From CALHVX01 sp964640725 (lineage in GTDB: Bacteria; Pseudomonadota; Gammaproteobacteria; Pseudomonadales; Azotimanducaceae): 6,217 bases of DNA. Where the stretch lies: positions 1 through 6,217 of the forward strand of contig CAZXIJ010000068.1 in assembly GCA_964640725.1 (NCBI GenBank). Direction: 5' to 3'. The notes below the pieces were generated by a model. That model saw nothing but the letters and a program-made list of their open reading frames with translations, made no database searches and was not told the DNA's origin. Every line of letters begins with the position of its first letter. Positions within the stretch are counted from its first letter, which is position 1. Made by a program: the position numbers and the translations under genes. Below, piece after piece: positions 1 through 5,610 of this stretch.

Positions 1-281
1 TTGCGTAACCGTTCCACAGACGGCTCGCCGACCTCGATCCAGTTCAGAATGCGCCCGTCAAGGCTGTGCTGCCAGATGTCGGGCTCGTCGGCCTCGCTCA
101 GGCCCTTCGAAAAGGTCAGTCCCTCTTCGGCGTTCAGGCAGTAGGCGAGCAGGCGCGCCATCATACGTTCCAGGGTTTCTGACGGGTGCAGAGCCACCGT
201 CAGATTCAGATCCTGATAGCGGCCGGCGTCGATATCAGAAACGGTGACGGCAAAGCGGTAGATCGTCGGTTTTCGAGCCAT
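1..281 (-). CDS. yaeQ: YaeQ family protein (N-terminal half, cut by window edge)
   Basis: The 93 residues visible begin MARKPTIYRFAVTVSDIDAG and match what I remember of E. coli YaeQ along their length. Matching landmarks are the ATIYK-like start, the HPSET-ERMM block (residues 32-41), the LxFxKGLS-x-DEPD-W block (56-70) and the acidic WIEVGEP block (81-87). YaeQ proteins are about 180 residues long and have been assigned to the PD-(D/E)XK nuclease-like fold. A link to RfaH-related haemolysin expression was reported, but the biochemical role is unsettled, so I assign family only. The ATG at 281-279 gives exactly the family N terminus. No strong SD precedes it. It is divergent from the glycosylase gene across a 112-nt gap. 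The C-terminal half lies outside the window, so intactness cannot be judged. Confidence 0.9.
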   Translation of the reverse strand, partial: MARKPTIYRFAVTVSDIDAGRYQDLNLTVALHPSETLERMMARLLAYCLNAEEGLTFSKGLSEADEPDIWQHSLDGRILNWIEVGEPSVERLR

Positions 282-393
282 CGCGCCAGCTTAGCAAAGC
301 GCGGGTCGCGGTTGGCGTGCGTCGGGGCTGCCTTGACGCTCTTTGCCTGCGAGCCCCACCATAGGCGCGCCAACCACCAACCTTAAGGCCAAG
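282..393. other. Divergent intergenic region between yaeQ and the glycosylase gene
   Basis: This 112-nt gap must carry the start signals of both divergent genes. I see no convincing sigma-70 pair. A TTGACG at 333-338 resembles a -35 box reading rightward, but nothing close to TATAAT follows at 16-18 nt. An AAGG at 385-388 lies 5 nt before the ATG at 394 and is the probable SD of the glycosylase gene. The palindrome GGCGCGCC at 364-371 is likely chance in GC-rich DNA. Confidence 0.5.
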
Positions 394-1068
394 ATGGTCC
401 CCTTTGCCGAAATTTACGAGCGCGCTGCGCTGCGCAAGGGCGGCAGCAGCGCGCTCGACAGCTTGCTGGCCAAGCCCAAGACAGCGCGTGCGCTAAAGCG
501 AGTCAGCGACGATCGATACCTTTCTGAGATGACCGCCTGTGTGTTTCGCAGCGGCTTCGTCTGGCGCGTGATTGAGGCCAAGTGGCCGGCCTTCGAAGAG
601 GTGTTTCACGGCTTTGACAGCATGTCCTGTGCGATGCTCGACGATGAGGCGCTGGATCTGATTGCGCAGGACGAGCGCATTGTGCGCCACACGAAAAAAG
701 TCTACGCGGTGCGCAACAACGCGTTGTACGTGCGTGAGGTGAGAGACACCCACGGCAGCTTCGCGGCCTACATCGCGGACTGGCCGGTAACCGATATCGT
801 CGGGCTGTGGGCGGACATGAAGCAGCGCGGCGACCGGCTGGGCGGCCAGACCGGTCGTTACTTTTTGAGATTCATGGGCAAGGACTCGCCGATCCTGTCT
901 CCGGACGTTGTCGCTGCTCTGATCGCCGCAGGAGTGGTGGAGAAAGCGCCGACCAGCAAGAAGGCGCTGGCGCAGCTGCAGGGCGCCTTGAACCGCTGGA
1001 TGGAAGAGAGCGGGCGCTCTCTGACGGAGATCTCCCGTATCCTGGCTTTTTCTACCGGAGACGGCTAG
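394..1068 (+). CDS. DNA-3-methyladenine glycosylase I (Tag) family protein, divergent branch
   Basis: The 224-residue product is recognised as a Tag-family (COG2818-like) protein. Such enzymes cut the glycosidic bond of 3-methyladenine to start base-excision repair of alkylated DNA in the cytoplasm. Landmarks in order: FAEIYERAALRKGG at the N terminus, SDDRYLSEMTACVF, the GFVW-x10-FEEVFHGFD block corresponding to GLSW...FHQFD of E. coli Tag, HGSFAAYIADWP, the GGQTGRYFLRFMGKD helix-turn region, and ESGRSLTEISRILA at the end. An in-frame TTG at 343 would add 17 residues, but the ATG at 394 has AAGG 5 nt upstream and gives the family-like start. The E. coli zinc ligands (Cys4, His17, His175, Cys179 from memory) have no visible counterparts: the only cysteines are in MTACVF and DSMSCAML. 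The family call is firm; catalytic activity is inferred. It converges on the MAPEG gene with a 4-nt overlap. Confidence 0.88.
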   Translation: MVPFAEIYERAALRKGGSSALDSLLAKPKTARALKRVSDDRYLSEMTACVFRSGFVWRVIEAKWPAFEEVFHGFDSMSCAMLDDEALDLIAQDERIVRHTKKVYAVRNNALYVREVRDTHGSFAAYIADWPVTDIVGLWADMKQRGDRLGGQTGRYFLRFMGKDSPILSPDVVAALIAAGVVEKAPTSKKALAQLQGALNRWMEESGRSLTEISRILAFSTGDG

Positions 1069-1433
1069 AGCAGAGTGCGATAGATCGCCGCAACGCCCAT
1101 GACCGACAGCAGCAGAAAAGTGCCCTGAGCGCCGATCAGCCGCGGATAGTTGGCGCCCTCATAGCAGCCCAAACCCCAGGCGTGCAGCAGCCGCAGCGCC
1201 AGAAGGGTGGCGCCGAAGCTGTGCAGTGCAATGTCGCTGATTCCGGCATGTTCCAGCAGCCCGAGCAGGATGAGCGCGAGCGGGACGTTCTCGACAAAGT
1301 TTGCCTGCACGCGCAGCGCCGCGTCGGAACGCCAGGCGGGCTCCCGATCTCCGCGCAGCCGGATGTACAGCACGAAGTTGGCCAGGAACACGGCCAGCAG
1401 TGCCAGCAGGCCTGCGTATAGCAGGGTAATCAT
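1065..1433 (-). CDS. MAPEG family membrane protein
   Basis: A 122-residue, four-helix membrane protein. Hydrophobic segments lie at about residues 3-24, 46-64, 69-86 and 98-119. After helix 1 comes the family signature region, ALRVQANFVENVPLALILL, which matches the R-x-Q-x-N-x-x-E-N-x-P pattern of MAPEG proteins (membrane-associated proteins in eicosanoid and glutathione metabolism). Length and topology also fit. Eukaryotic members are glutathione transferases or peroxidases; bacterial members mostly lack a defined substrate, so glutathione-linked detoxification in the inner membrane is only a possibility. The ATG at 1433-1431 overlaps the stop of the upstream two-TM gene (ATGA), which suggests translational coupling as the last gene of the unit. 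Its TAG stop at 1067-1065 and the glycosylase TAG stop at 1066-1068 share one CTAG palindrome. Confidence 0.88.
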   Translation of the reverse strand: MITLLYAGLLALLAVFLANFVLYIRLRGDREPAWRSDAALRVQANFVENVPLALILLGLLEHAGISDIALHSFGATLLALRLLHAWGLGCYEGANYPRLIGAQGTFLLLSVMGVAAIYRTLL

Positions 1434-1651
1434 GAAGCCAGCCCGATGAGGGCGGCCGCAATGCCGAAGCCGGTGAGGGCGATCCCGAGCCAGCCGAACT
1501 GGTCAATCCAGAACAGCAGGAAGGCCTGGGGGGTGCCTGCTGGCGCGGAGGGCACCTTGCCCTTACGCAGCTGTCGCGGTCGCGGCGCGACCCAGATAAT
1601 TTGCACGCCGAGCCAGAGCGCGCCGAGGCCGATGAGCAACGGCCAGTTCAC
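1430..1651 (-). CDS. Small two-TM membrane protein of unknown function
   Basis: A 73-residue protein I do not recognise. It has a hydrophobic segment at about residues 4-21, a basic linker (RPRQLRKGK, about 24-32) and a second hydrophobic segment at about 54-71. The positive-inside rule would place the linker in the cytoplasm and both ends in the periplasm. The start is GTG at 1651-1649, inside the end of the PPOX gene (GTGA overlap), and the stop overlaps the MAPEG ATG (ATGA). No separate SD is evident, so translation probably depends on ribosomes leaving the PPOX frame. The exact fit between two recognised genes, with coupling at both ends, supports it being real. It may be an accessory to the MAPEG protein, which is inference from position only. 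Confidence 0.72.
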   Translation of the reverse strand: MNWPLLIGLGALWLGVQIIWVAPRPRQLRKGKVPSAPAGTPQAFLLFWIDQFGWLGIALTGFGIAAALIGLAS

Positions 1652-2055
1652 GAGCGCAGCACCGTGTGGTGGTGGGTCGGGCGCAAGGCGATGATCACGC
1701 GTCGCTGCTTCTCGAGCCAGCCCTCAAGGTCCTCCGGTACGGTCCAGCCCGTATCGCTGATGGCATCGAACACGAGTCTGGTGCGACGCAGCAGATCCTC
1801 TCGGCTCACCTCGGCCTGGCCCTGCAGGGCGATGAAGTTAAAGGGCTCGCTGTTGCTGATGACGCACAGGTTGATCCGGCCATCGGCAGCGATGTGCCGG
1901 CGCTTCGCGGTGCCGCCGGGGGTGCTGACGACAAACTCGTCGCCGTCCCGGGCATAGGCCACCACAGAGCTGCTGGGTGCGCCCCCGGGGGCGAGATGGG
2001 ACAGCACCGCCCAGCGGTGGCTGTCCAGGAAGGCTTCTTCTGCCGGTGTAAACAT
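1648..2055 (-). CDS. PPOX-class split-barrel flavin/F420-binding oxidoreductase-like protein
   Basis: A 135-residue cytoplasmic protein resembling the pyridoxamine 5'-phosphate oxidase-like split barrel, especially the small PPOX-class proteins often named probable F420-dependent enzymes. It opens with AEEAFLDSHRWAVLSHLAPGG (the usual first strand), then SVVAYARDGDEFVVSTPGGTAKRRHI, where the basic TAKRRHI stretch corresponds to the cofactor-phosphate region. NLCVISNSEPFNFIALQGQAEV follows, a typical barrel strand pair. The C terminus carries a His triplet (PTHHHTVL) near residues 126-131. The cofactor cannot be read from sequence; in a gammaproteobacterium FMN is at least as likely as F420, and haem is another option in this fold. 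The start ATG has AGGA (2064-2067 on the plus-strand coordinates) 8 nt upstream. It heads the overlapping unit with the two-TM and MAPEG genes and lies 51 nt after the TonB receptor. Confidence 0.85.
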   Translation of the reverse strand: MFTPAEEAFLDSHRWAVLSHLAPGGAPSSSVVAYARDGDEFVVSTPGGTAKRRHIAADGRINLCVISNSEPFNFIALQGQAEVSREDLLRRTRLVFDAISDTGWTVPEDLEGWLEKQRRVIIALRPTHHHTVLRS

Positions 2056-2059
2056 GGCC

Positions 2060-2092
2060 GGGTTCCTGCTGGCTGATGCCCGCAGGGTACCC
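2060..2092 (-). promoter_or_regulatory. Potential RNA hairpin covering the PPOX ribosome-binding site
   Basis: In the 51-nt receptor-PPOX gap, the minus-strand transcript can pair GGGT and CCTGC on the 5' side with GCAGG and ACCC on the 3' side. This gives 4 bp plus 5 bp separated by a 2x1 internal loop, with a 12-nt apical loop (2070-2081). The 3' arm contains most of the AGGA SD of the PPOX gene. No U-tract follows, so it is not a standard intrinsic terminator. It could damp translation of the downstream unit, or be a chance pairing in GC-rich DNA. Confidence 0.35.
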
Positions 2093-2106
2093 CGAACGCG
2101 ACAGGC

Positions 2107-4506
2107 TTACTCGTTGCCGCCGAACTTGTATTCCAGTTCCAGCGCGTAGGTGCGGGGCGCGCCCCAGCCCTGGAAGCCGGTGTTCGGTCCGCCGAGGAAC
2201 AGGGCCTGCTCTTTCCACCGTTCGTCGGTGAGGTTGCGGCCCCACAGAGAGAACTTGACCGAGTCGCCGCTGGCGAACATACGCTCGTAGGAGATGGTGG
2301 CGGACACGTCGTAGTAGCCGCCTTCTTCCAGGCGCTGGTCGGCGCCGCCGCCGGTGTTGACCAGCAGGAAGTTGCCGACCTTCTTGTACTGCACATTGGC
2401 GCTGAAGAAGCCGGGGCCCCACTCGCGATCAAAGGCGAGGCGGGTTGAGTAGTTGTACTCAGGCTGGCGCGAATCGTCGGTCTCGACAAAGCTGCGCGGC
2501 GTGCCGGCGGGGTCGAAAACGCCCGGGGTTTCGGTTACGCAGCCATCGATCACTTCACAGGGCAGGCTGAAGGACTCGTTTTCGACATCGATGATGCCGC
2601 CGTTCAGCATGAAGGTGAAGTAGTCGTTGATGGACCAGACCAGCTCCAGCTCAATACCTTCCGTCGTGTTCTTGCCGCCATTGTTGATGATGGTCGTTGT
2701 GCCAGGGACCGGCGTGACGCCGGTGACCGGATCGGGCTGCAGCGGAATGATCGAGCTGAATTGCCCGCCGTCCCGTTCCAGCCGGAACACGGCGACGTTG
2801 GCGCGGAGCCGGCGACCGAACAGGTCGCTCTTGAAGCCAATCTCGATCTGGTCGGCGGTTTCCGGATCAAAGGGCGCGGTTGCCGGAGAGCCGGCATTGC
2901 GAATGCTGAAGCCCCCGGAGCGGAAGCCTTCGGAGTAGCTCACGTAGGCGCGGGCGTTGTCGTTAATGGCCCAGTTGGCCGACGCGGTGATGATCGTGTC
3001 GTCCCAGCTGTCGCTGACGGAGTAGGGCACGCTGGCGCCCAGCGGGGTGCCCGTGGCGAAATCGAACTCCTGGCTCGGTCCGCCGGTATCAAAGGTGCCG
3101 TCGGTGAAGATCAGATAGGAGTTGGTGCCGTCCTTCTCCTCGTCGATGTAGCGCGCGCCGAAGGCCAGTTCCAGAGACTCGGTGGGCCGCCAGTTGATGC
3201 TGCCGAAGAAAGAGATGGACTCCACGTCCTCCGAGGCAATCTGGCTGCTCCGGGTATTCGGAAACTGGCACAGTGCGTTGCCGACCGCCGGGTTGTCCCG
3301 GAAGCCGATCGCAGCGCAGGGCACGCCCGGGGGCAGGCCGAGGGGCACCTGCAGCACCTGGTTCGACAGCTGGTTGAAGTCCAGCTCTGAATCGAAGTAG
3401 TACAGGCCCGCCATGACATCAAAGTTTTCGTTTACTGCCCAGTCAAGGCGCAGCTCTTCGGTCAGCACTTCGTACTCCTGGGTCCGCAAGGCATGCAGCT
3501 GGGCGAAGGGCGATGCGGTGCCCGCCAGGGAGCCGCCGTCAAAGTCCTGATTGACCTGGTCGCGGCTGTCGTGCCAGCCGGTGATGTTGTGCAGCGTCAC
3601 GCTGTCGTTCAGGTCCCAGTCAAAGCGCAGGCCGATCTGATCGACGTCGTAACGCGTCGGTTCGGTCTTGTCGGCGAGGTTGACGAAAGGGTCGTCGCCG
3701 TCAAAGCGCGGGTCCTGCGGCGGGATCTGGCTGCGATCATGAATGCGATCGTAGGTCAGGATCGCATCGAACGAGTCGTTGGGCCGAAAGCGCAAGGCTG
3801 CGGTCTGGCTCTGAAAATCGACATCGCCGGCGGAGCGGTTCAGGGTCTTGTTGTCGTAGTAACCGTCGCGCTGGCGGCTGATGGCGCCGATCTTGAGGGC
3901 CAGCACGTCAGACAGGGGGACGTTGACCCGTGCCTTCAGGTTGGTCATGTCGAAGTTGCCTGCTTCGCCGCTGCCTTTGAAGGTGAACTTCTCCATCTCG
4001 GGCCGGGTGCGATTGACCACGATATTGCCGCCGATGGTGTTCTTGCCGAAGAGCACGCCCTGCGGGCCGCGGTTGACCTCGATGCTCTCCACGTCGAACA
4101 CGTCGATCAGCTGTCCGGTGCTGGACCCAATCTGAACGCCGTCAACGATGACGCCGACCTGCGGGCTCTGCGTCTTCTCGATGTCGGCGTAGCCCACCCC
4201 CCGGATGTAGATCGCGCTTGCGCCGGGGCCTGCAGTATTCATGCCGACGTACAGGTTGGGTGCCAGCCCGTCGATATCCCGTAGCGTGGTCGGCTGCAAT
4301 CGTTCCAGAGCCTCCATGCCGAAAGCGGTCACAGACAACGGCACGTCCTGCTGGGACTCGTCCCTGCGTCTGGACGTGACGACAATCTCTTCAATCAGTG
4401 CGCTGGATGCGCGCTCGGCCGCGAAGGCGGCTGCTGGTGTGGTAATCCCCGGGATCAGCGCGCACAGAACTGCGGCTGCTCCACTCCCCATGACAACTCG
4501 AAACAT
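2107..4506 (-). CDS. TonB-dependent outer-membrane receptor
   Basis: A 799-residue receptor of normal family length. Residues 1-29 form a signal peptide (hydrophobic core, then TTPAAAFA before the likely cut). A TonB box, EEIVVTS, sits at 39-45. The plug spans roughly 54-165 with IYIRGVG (99-105), VGVIVDGV (117-124) and the highly typical IEVNRGPQGVLFGKNTIGGNIVV block (142-164). The rest is the 22-strand barrel, ending in the strand YALELEYKFGGNE. Closely spaced cysteine pairs (C397/C413 and C650/C656) may form disulfides in surface loops. It would import a scarce ligand across the outer membrane using TonB-ExbBD energy; the substrate cannot be read. The ATG at 4506 has a strong AGGGGAG SD 5 nt upstream; an in-frame TTG at 4521 lies upstream of that SD and is not the start. 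The PPOX/two-TM/MAPEG unit follows on the same strand. Confidence 0.95.
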   Translation of the reverse strand: MFRVVMGSGAAAVLCALIPGITTPAAAFAAERASSALIEEIVVTSRRRDESQQDVPLSVTAFGMEALERLQPTTLRDIDGLAPNLYVGMNTAGPGASAIYIRGVGYADIEKTQSPQVGVIVDGVQIGSSTGQLIDVFDVESIEVNRGPQGVLFGKNTIGGNIVVNRTRPEMEKFTFKGSGEAGNFDMTNLKARVNVPLSDVLALKIGAISRQRDGYYDNKTLNRSAGDVDFQSQTAALRFRPNDSFDAILTYDRIHDRSQIPPQDPRFDGDDPFVNLADKTEPTRYDVDQIGLRFDWDLNDSVTLHNITGWHDSRDQVNQDFDGGSLAGTASPFAQLHALRTQEYEVLTEELRLDWAVNENFDVMAGLYYFDSELDFNQLSNQVLQVPLGLPPGVPCAAIGFRDNPAVGNALCQFPNTRSSQIASEDVESISFFGSINWRPTESLELAFGARYIDEEKDGTNSYLIFTDGTFDTGGPSQEFDFATGTPLGASVPYSVSDSWDDTIITASANWAINDNARAYVSYSEGFRSGGFSIRNAGSPATAPFDPETADQIEIGFKSDLFGRRLRANVAVFRLERDGGQFSSIIPLQPDPVTGVTPVPGTTTIINNGGKNTTEGIELELVWSINDYFTFMLNGGIIDVENESFSLPCEVIDGCVTETPGVFDPAGTPRSFVETDDSRQPEYNYSTRLAFDREWGPGFFSANVQYKKVGNFLLVNTGGGADQRLEEGGYYDVSATISYERMFASGDSVKFSLWGRNLTDERWKEQALFLGGPNTGFQGWGAPRTYALELEYKFGGNE

Positions 4507-4511
4507 CTTGA

Positions 4512-4518
4512 CTCCCCT
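4512..4518 (-). promoter_or_regulatory. Strong Shine-Dalgarno site of the TonB receptor
   Basis: On the minus strand AGGGGAG ends 5 nt before ATG 4506-4504. It settles the start in favour of this ATG over the TTG five codons upstream, which would put the SD inside the coding region. Confidence 0.8.
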
Positions 4519-4533
4519 CAAAAATGTTGGTCA

Positions 4534-4547
4534 GTCCAAGGTTGGAC
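4534..4547. promoter_or_regulatory. Inverted repeat in the receptor 5' leader
   Basis: GTCCAA and TTGGAC form perfect 6-bp arms around a GG spacer, starting 28 nt upstream of the receptor ATG. Position suggests either an operator or a small leader hairpin. The 2-nt spacer is too short for a normal RNA loop unless the inner pairs open, so a protein-binding site is slightly more likely. No regulator can be named. It does not look like a Fur box. Confidence 0.35.
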
Positions 4548-4576
4548 GATTCGAGCGTATCAAATAAATCGGGAGG

Positions 4577-4606
4577 TTGCCTCACCGGCACGAAGATCGA
4601 TATACG
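4577..4606 (+). promoter_or_regulatory. Weak sigma-70-like promoter candidate for the six-TM gene
   Basis: TTGCCT (4577-4582) and TATACG (4601-4606) are separated by 18 nt. Each matches its consensus at 4 of 6 positions. Transcription would start near 4613, leaving a leader of about 70 nt before the ATG at 4684. Such weak matches occur by chance. Confidence 0.3.
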
Positions 4607-4683
4607 CACGGCGAAGGCTTATTGCCTGGGTTGCGGGTGCCTGCGATGCTTTGTGGGCTTGCTCCGGAATCGCGGATACTCTG

Positions 4684-5325
4684 ATGGACAACCAGGCTCG
4701 CCAACGCGCGAAAGATCATTTTCCGGCGGTCCTGCTGACGCTGCTGAGCATTGTTCAGGCCATTGCGCTGGAGTTGCTCTGGGGACATGTTGTTGAGGCC
4801 GCTCATCTGCGTGCGCTCACCCTCGACGCAATGGTTGGCTGGGGCCAGGTGCTTGCCACCTTACTGGGCATCGTTCTGGTCTGGGTGGTCTACGCCGGCA
4901 ATGTGATGCGCTTTCGCTGGGTGCCCGCCATCACCGATTCGGTCTACCCGTTTCTCATCGGCGTTGTCGAGTTCGCGATGGTGGAGTTCCTGCAGTCGCG
5001 ATCACCGGGATTGTGGCTGCTGGCGCTTGGGCTCGCCTTTGGGGTCATGACCTGGATCAGCCAGATCACCATGCGCCGCGCTCGCTACGATGACGACAAC
5101 GCACAGTTTTTCGAGGGCATTCCGAAGGCAACGCTCGCGGACTTCTATCCGCACATCATTGGTTTTGGCGTACTTGCCTGCGCTGGCCTCGGCCTTGCGA
5201 TCTTTGACCCCGGGCTGATGGTCGTTGGCCCGGTGGTGCTCGCGGCCCTGGTTTTTCTGCTGCGCCAGTTTCGCATCGCAGAGCACTTCTGGAACACATC
5301 GATGGCATTGCCTACCGGGCGCTGA
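4684..5325 (+). CDS. Six-TM integral membrane protein of unknown function
   Basis: A 213-residue inner-membrane protein I do not recognise. Hydrophobic segments lie at about residues 13-35, 52-72, 87-103, 109-128, 156-173 and 177-194, predicting six helices with both ends in the cytoplasm. A soluble loop of about 27 residues between helices 4 and 5 opens RRARYDDD and continues NAQFFEGIPKATLADFYPH; basic then acidic, it is the main hydrophilic feature. Polar residues within or next to helices include E30, H35 and E38, and E96 and E101. The ATG at 4684 is preferred; a TTG at 4651 in frame would add an 11-residue N-terminal tail before the basic leader. The SD is weak (CGGA at 4673-4676, 7 nt away). 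It is divergent from the TonB receptor and converges on the short CPBP-like gene, with 19 nt between the two stop codons. Real coding is supported by its sustained, well-spaced hydrophobic pattern. Confidence 0.78.
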   Translation: MDNQARQRAKDHFPAVLLTLLSIVQAIALELLWGHVVEAAHLRALTLDAMVGWGQVLATLLGIVLVWVVYAGNVMRFRWVPAITDSVYPFLIGVVEFAMVEFLQSRSPGLWLLALGLAFGVMTWISQITMRRARYDDDNAQFFEGIPKATLADFYPHIIGFGVLACAGLGLAIFDPGLMVVGPVVLAALVFLLRQFRIAEHFWNTSMALPTGR

Positions 5326-5344
5326 TTCAGACTTGCGGAGGCTG

Positions 5345-5578
5345 TCAGCTGCGCGAATGGAGCGCGAGGGAGCCAGGGCCGCGCACCAGCTCTCTGACTG
5401 CAACGCCCTGCAGCAGGTCCAGCAGCACGTGCGCGATGATCGTCTGCCCGTAAAAGGTCGTTCGATCGATCCCGATGCCCGCACGAGCCAGAGCGGCGAC
5501 CCGGCGGGCCTCATAGGCGGCATAGGCGGGCAGCGCCAGCAGCACAGACAGCGCGAGCAGGTGATCGATGGCACTCAT
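5345..5578 (-). CDS. Short membrane protein resembling the N terminus of CPBP-family proteases
   Basis: A 77-residue product with hydrophobic segments at about residues 4-22 and 45-60. The pattern DHLLALSVLLALPAYAAYEARR, then a basic helix, then RTTFYGQTIIAHVLLDLLQG and a RGPGSLAL end resembles the first about 70 residues of CPBP (CAAX protease/bacteriocin-processing) membrane proteases as I remember them. Full-length members are usually 200-300 residues and carry EExxxR and HxxxN catalytic motifs; none are present here, and no continuation is visible in another minus-strand frame before the convergent six-TM gene. It is therefore either a truncated remnant or a genuine small protein that only looks similar. 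The ATG at 5578 is chosen; a TTG at 5590 is the alternative. It has a good promoter and likely operators, which argues that it is still expressed. Confidence 0.55.
   Translation of the reverse strand: MSAIDHLLALSVLLALPAYAAYEARRVAALARAGIGIDRTTFYGQTIIAHVLLDLLQGVAVRELVRGPGSLALHSRS
5512..5529. repeat. Two tandem copies of a 9-nt unit inside the CPBP-like gene
   Basis: CATAGGCGG occurs twice head to tail. On the minus strand it lies within the codons for PAYAAYEARR, next to the first membrane segment. Being a multiple of three, gain or loss of a unit would not shift the frame. Probably incidental. Confidence 0.6.
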
Positions 5579-5590
5579 GAGGTCGCCCAA

Positions 5591-5610
5591 TGTTCACTCA
5601 GACGTGAATA
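5591..5610. promoter_or_regulatory. Operator-like inverted repeat O1, near the predicted transcription start
   Basis: TGTTCA and TGAATA arms flank the 8-nt CTCAGACG, the same 6-8-6 layout as O2 and offset from it by 24 nt. The two copies agree at 13 of 20 positions, all of them in the arms or the flanking bases of the spacer. It lies over the expected start of the leftward transcript. Between the copies, TGAATA-ATAA-TATTCA (5605-5620) makes a third, overlapping inverted pairing. Confidence 0.55.

Larger units (their letters stand above)
4507..4683. other. Divergent intergenic region between the TonB receptor and the six-TM gene
   Basis: This 177-nt gene-free stretch holds the receptor leader and presumably both promoters. 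I found a weak rightward promoter candidate (reported separately), the receptor SD and one short inverted repeat. No leftward -35/-10 pair for the receptor is convincing; AT-richer sequence around 4556-4568 is the most likely zone. No small ORF or RNA gene is supported here. Confidence 0.55.

Noticed and set aside
333..365. TTGACG followed by an A/T-containing hexamer as a promoter for the glycosylase gene
   Set aside because: The closest -10-like hexamer (CATAGG, 360-365) is 21 nt away and a poor match, outside the workable spacing.
807..1421. A 204-codon plus-strand frame spanning the end of the glycosylase gene and the MAPEG gene
   Set aside because: It overlaps two well-supported genes, is rich in Arg, Gln and Gly, and crosses the shared stop region. 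No family features.
1806..2489. A 227-codon minus-strand frame across the PPOX-receptor junction
   Set aside because: It is an alternate frame of two supported genes and gives a Ser/Pro/Ala/Arg-rich sequence without structure.
2761..3390. A 209-codon plus-strand open frame inside the receptor gene
   Set aside because: Same antisense artefact; glycine/alanine/valine-rich, with no recognisable domain and no promoter context.
3493..4284. A 263-codon open frame on the plus strand, antisense to the TonB receptor
   Set aside because: Its product is a valine/alanine/aspartate-rich low-complexity translation typical of the antisense of GC-rich coding DNA. The receptor on the other strand has complete family motifs. 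No SD or family resemblance supports it.
4521..4521. TTG start for the TonB receptor, adding five residues
   Set aside because: The strong SD lies downstream of this TTG and just before the ATG at 4506, which also begins a normal signal peptide.
5002..5574. Minus-strand frame that might have continued the truncated CPBP-like gene
   Set aside because: Its translation is rich in Cys, Arg and Ser and lacks membrane segments or EExxxR/HxxxN motifs, so it does not restore a protease.
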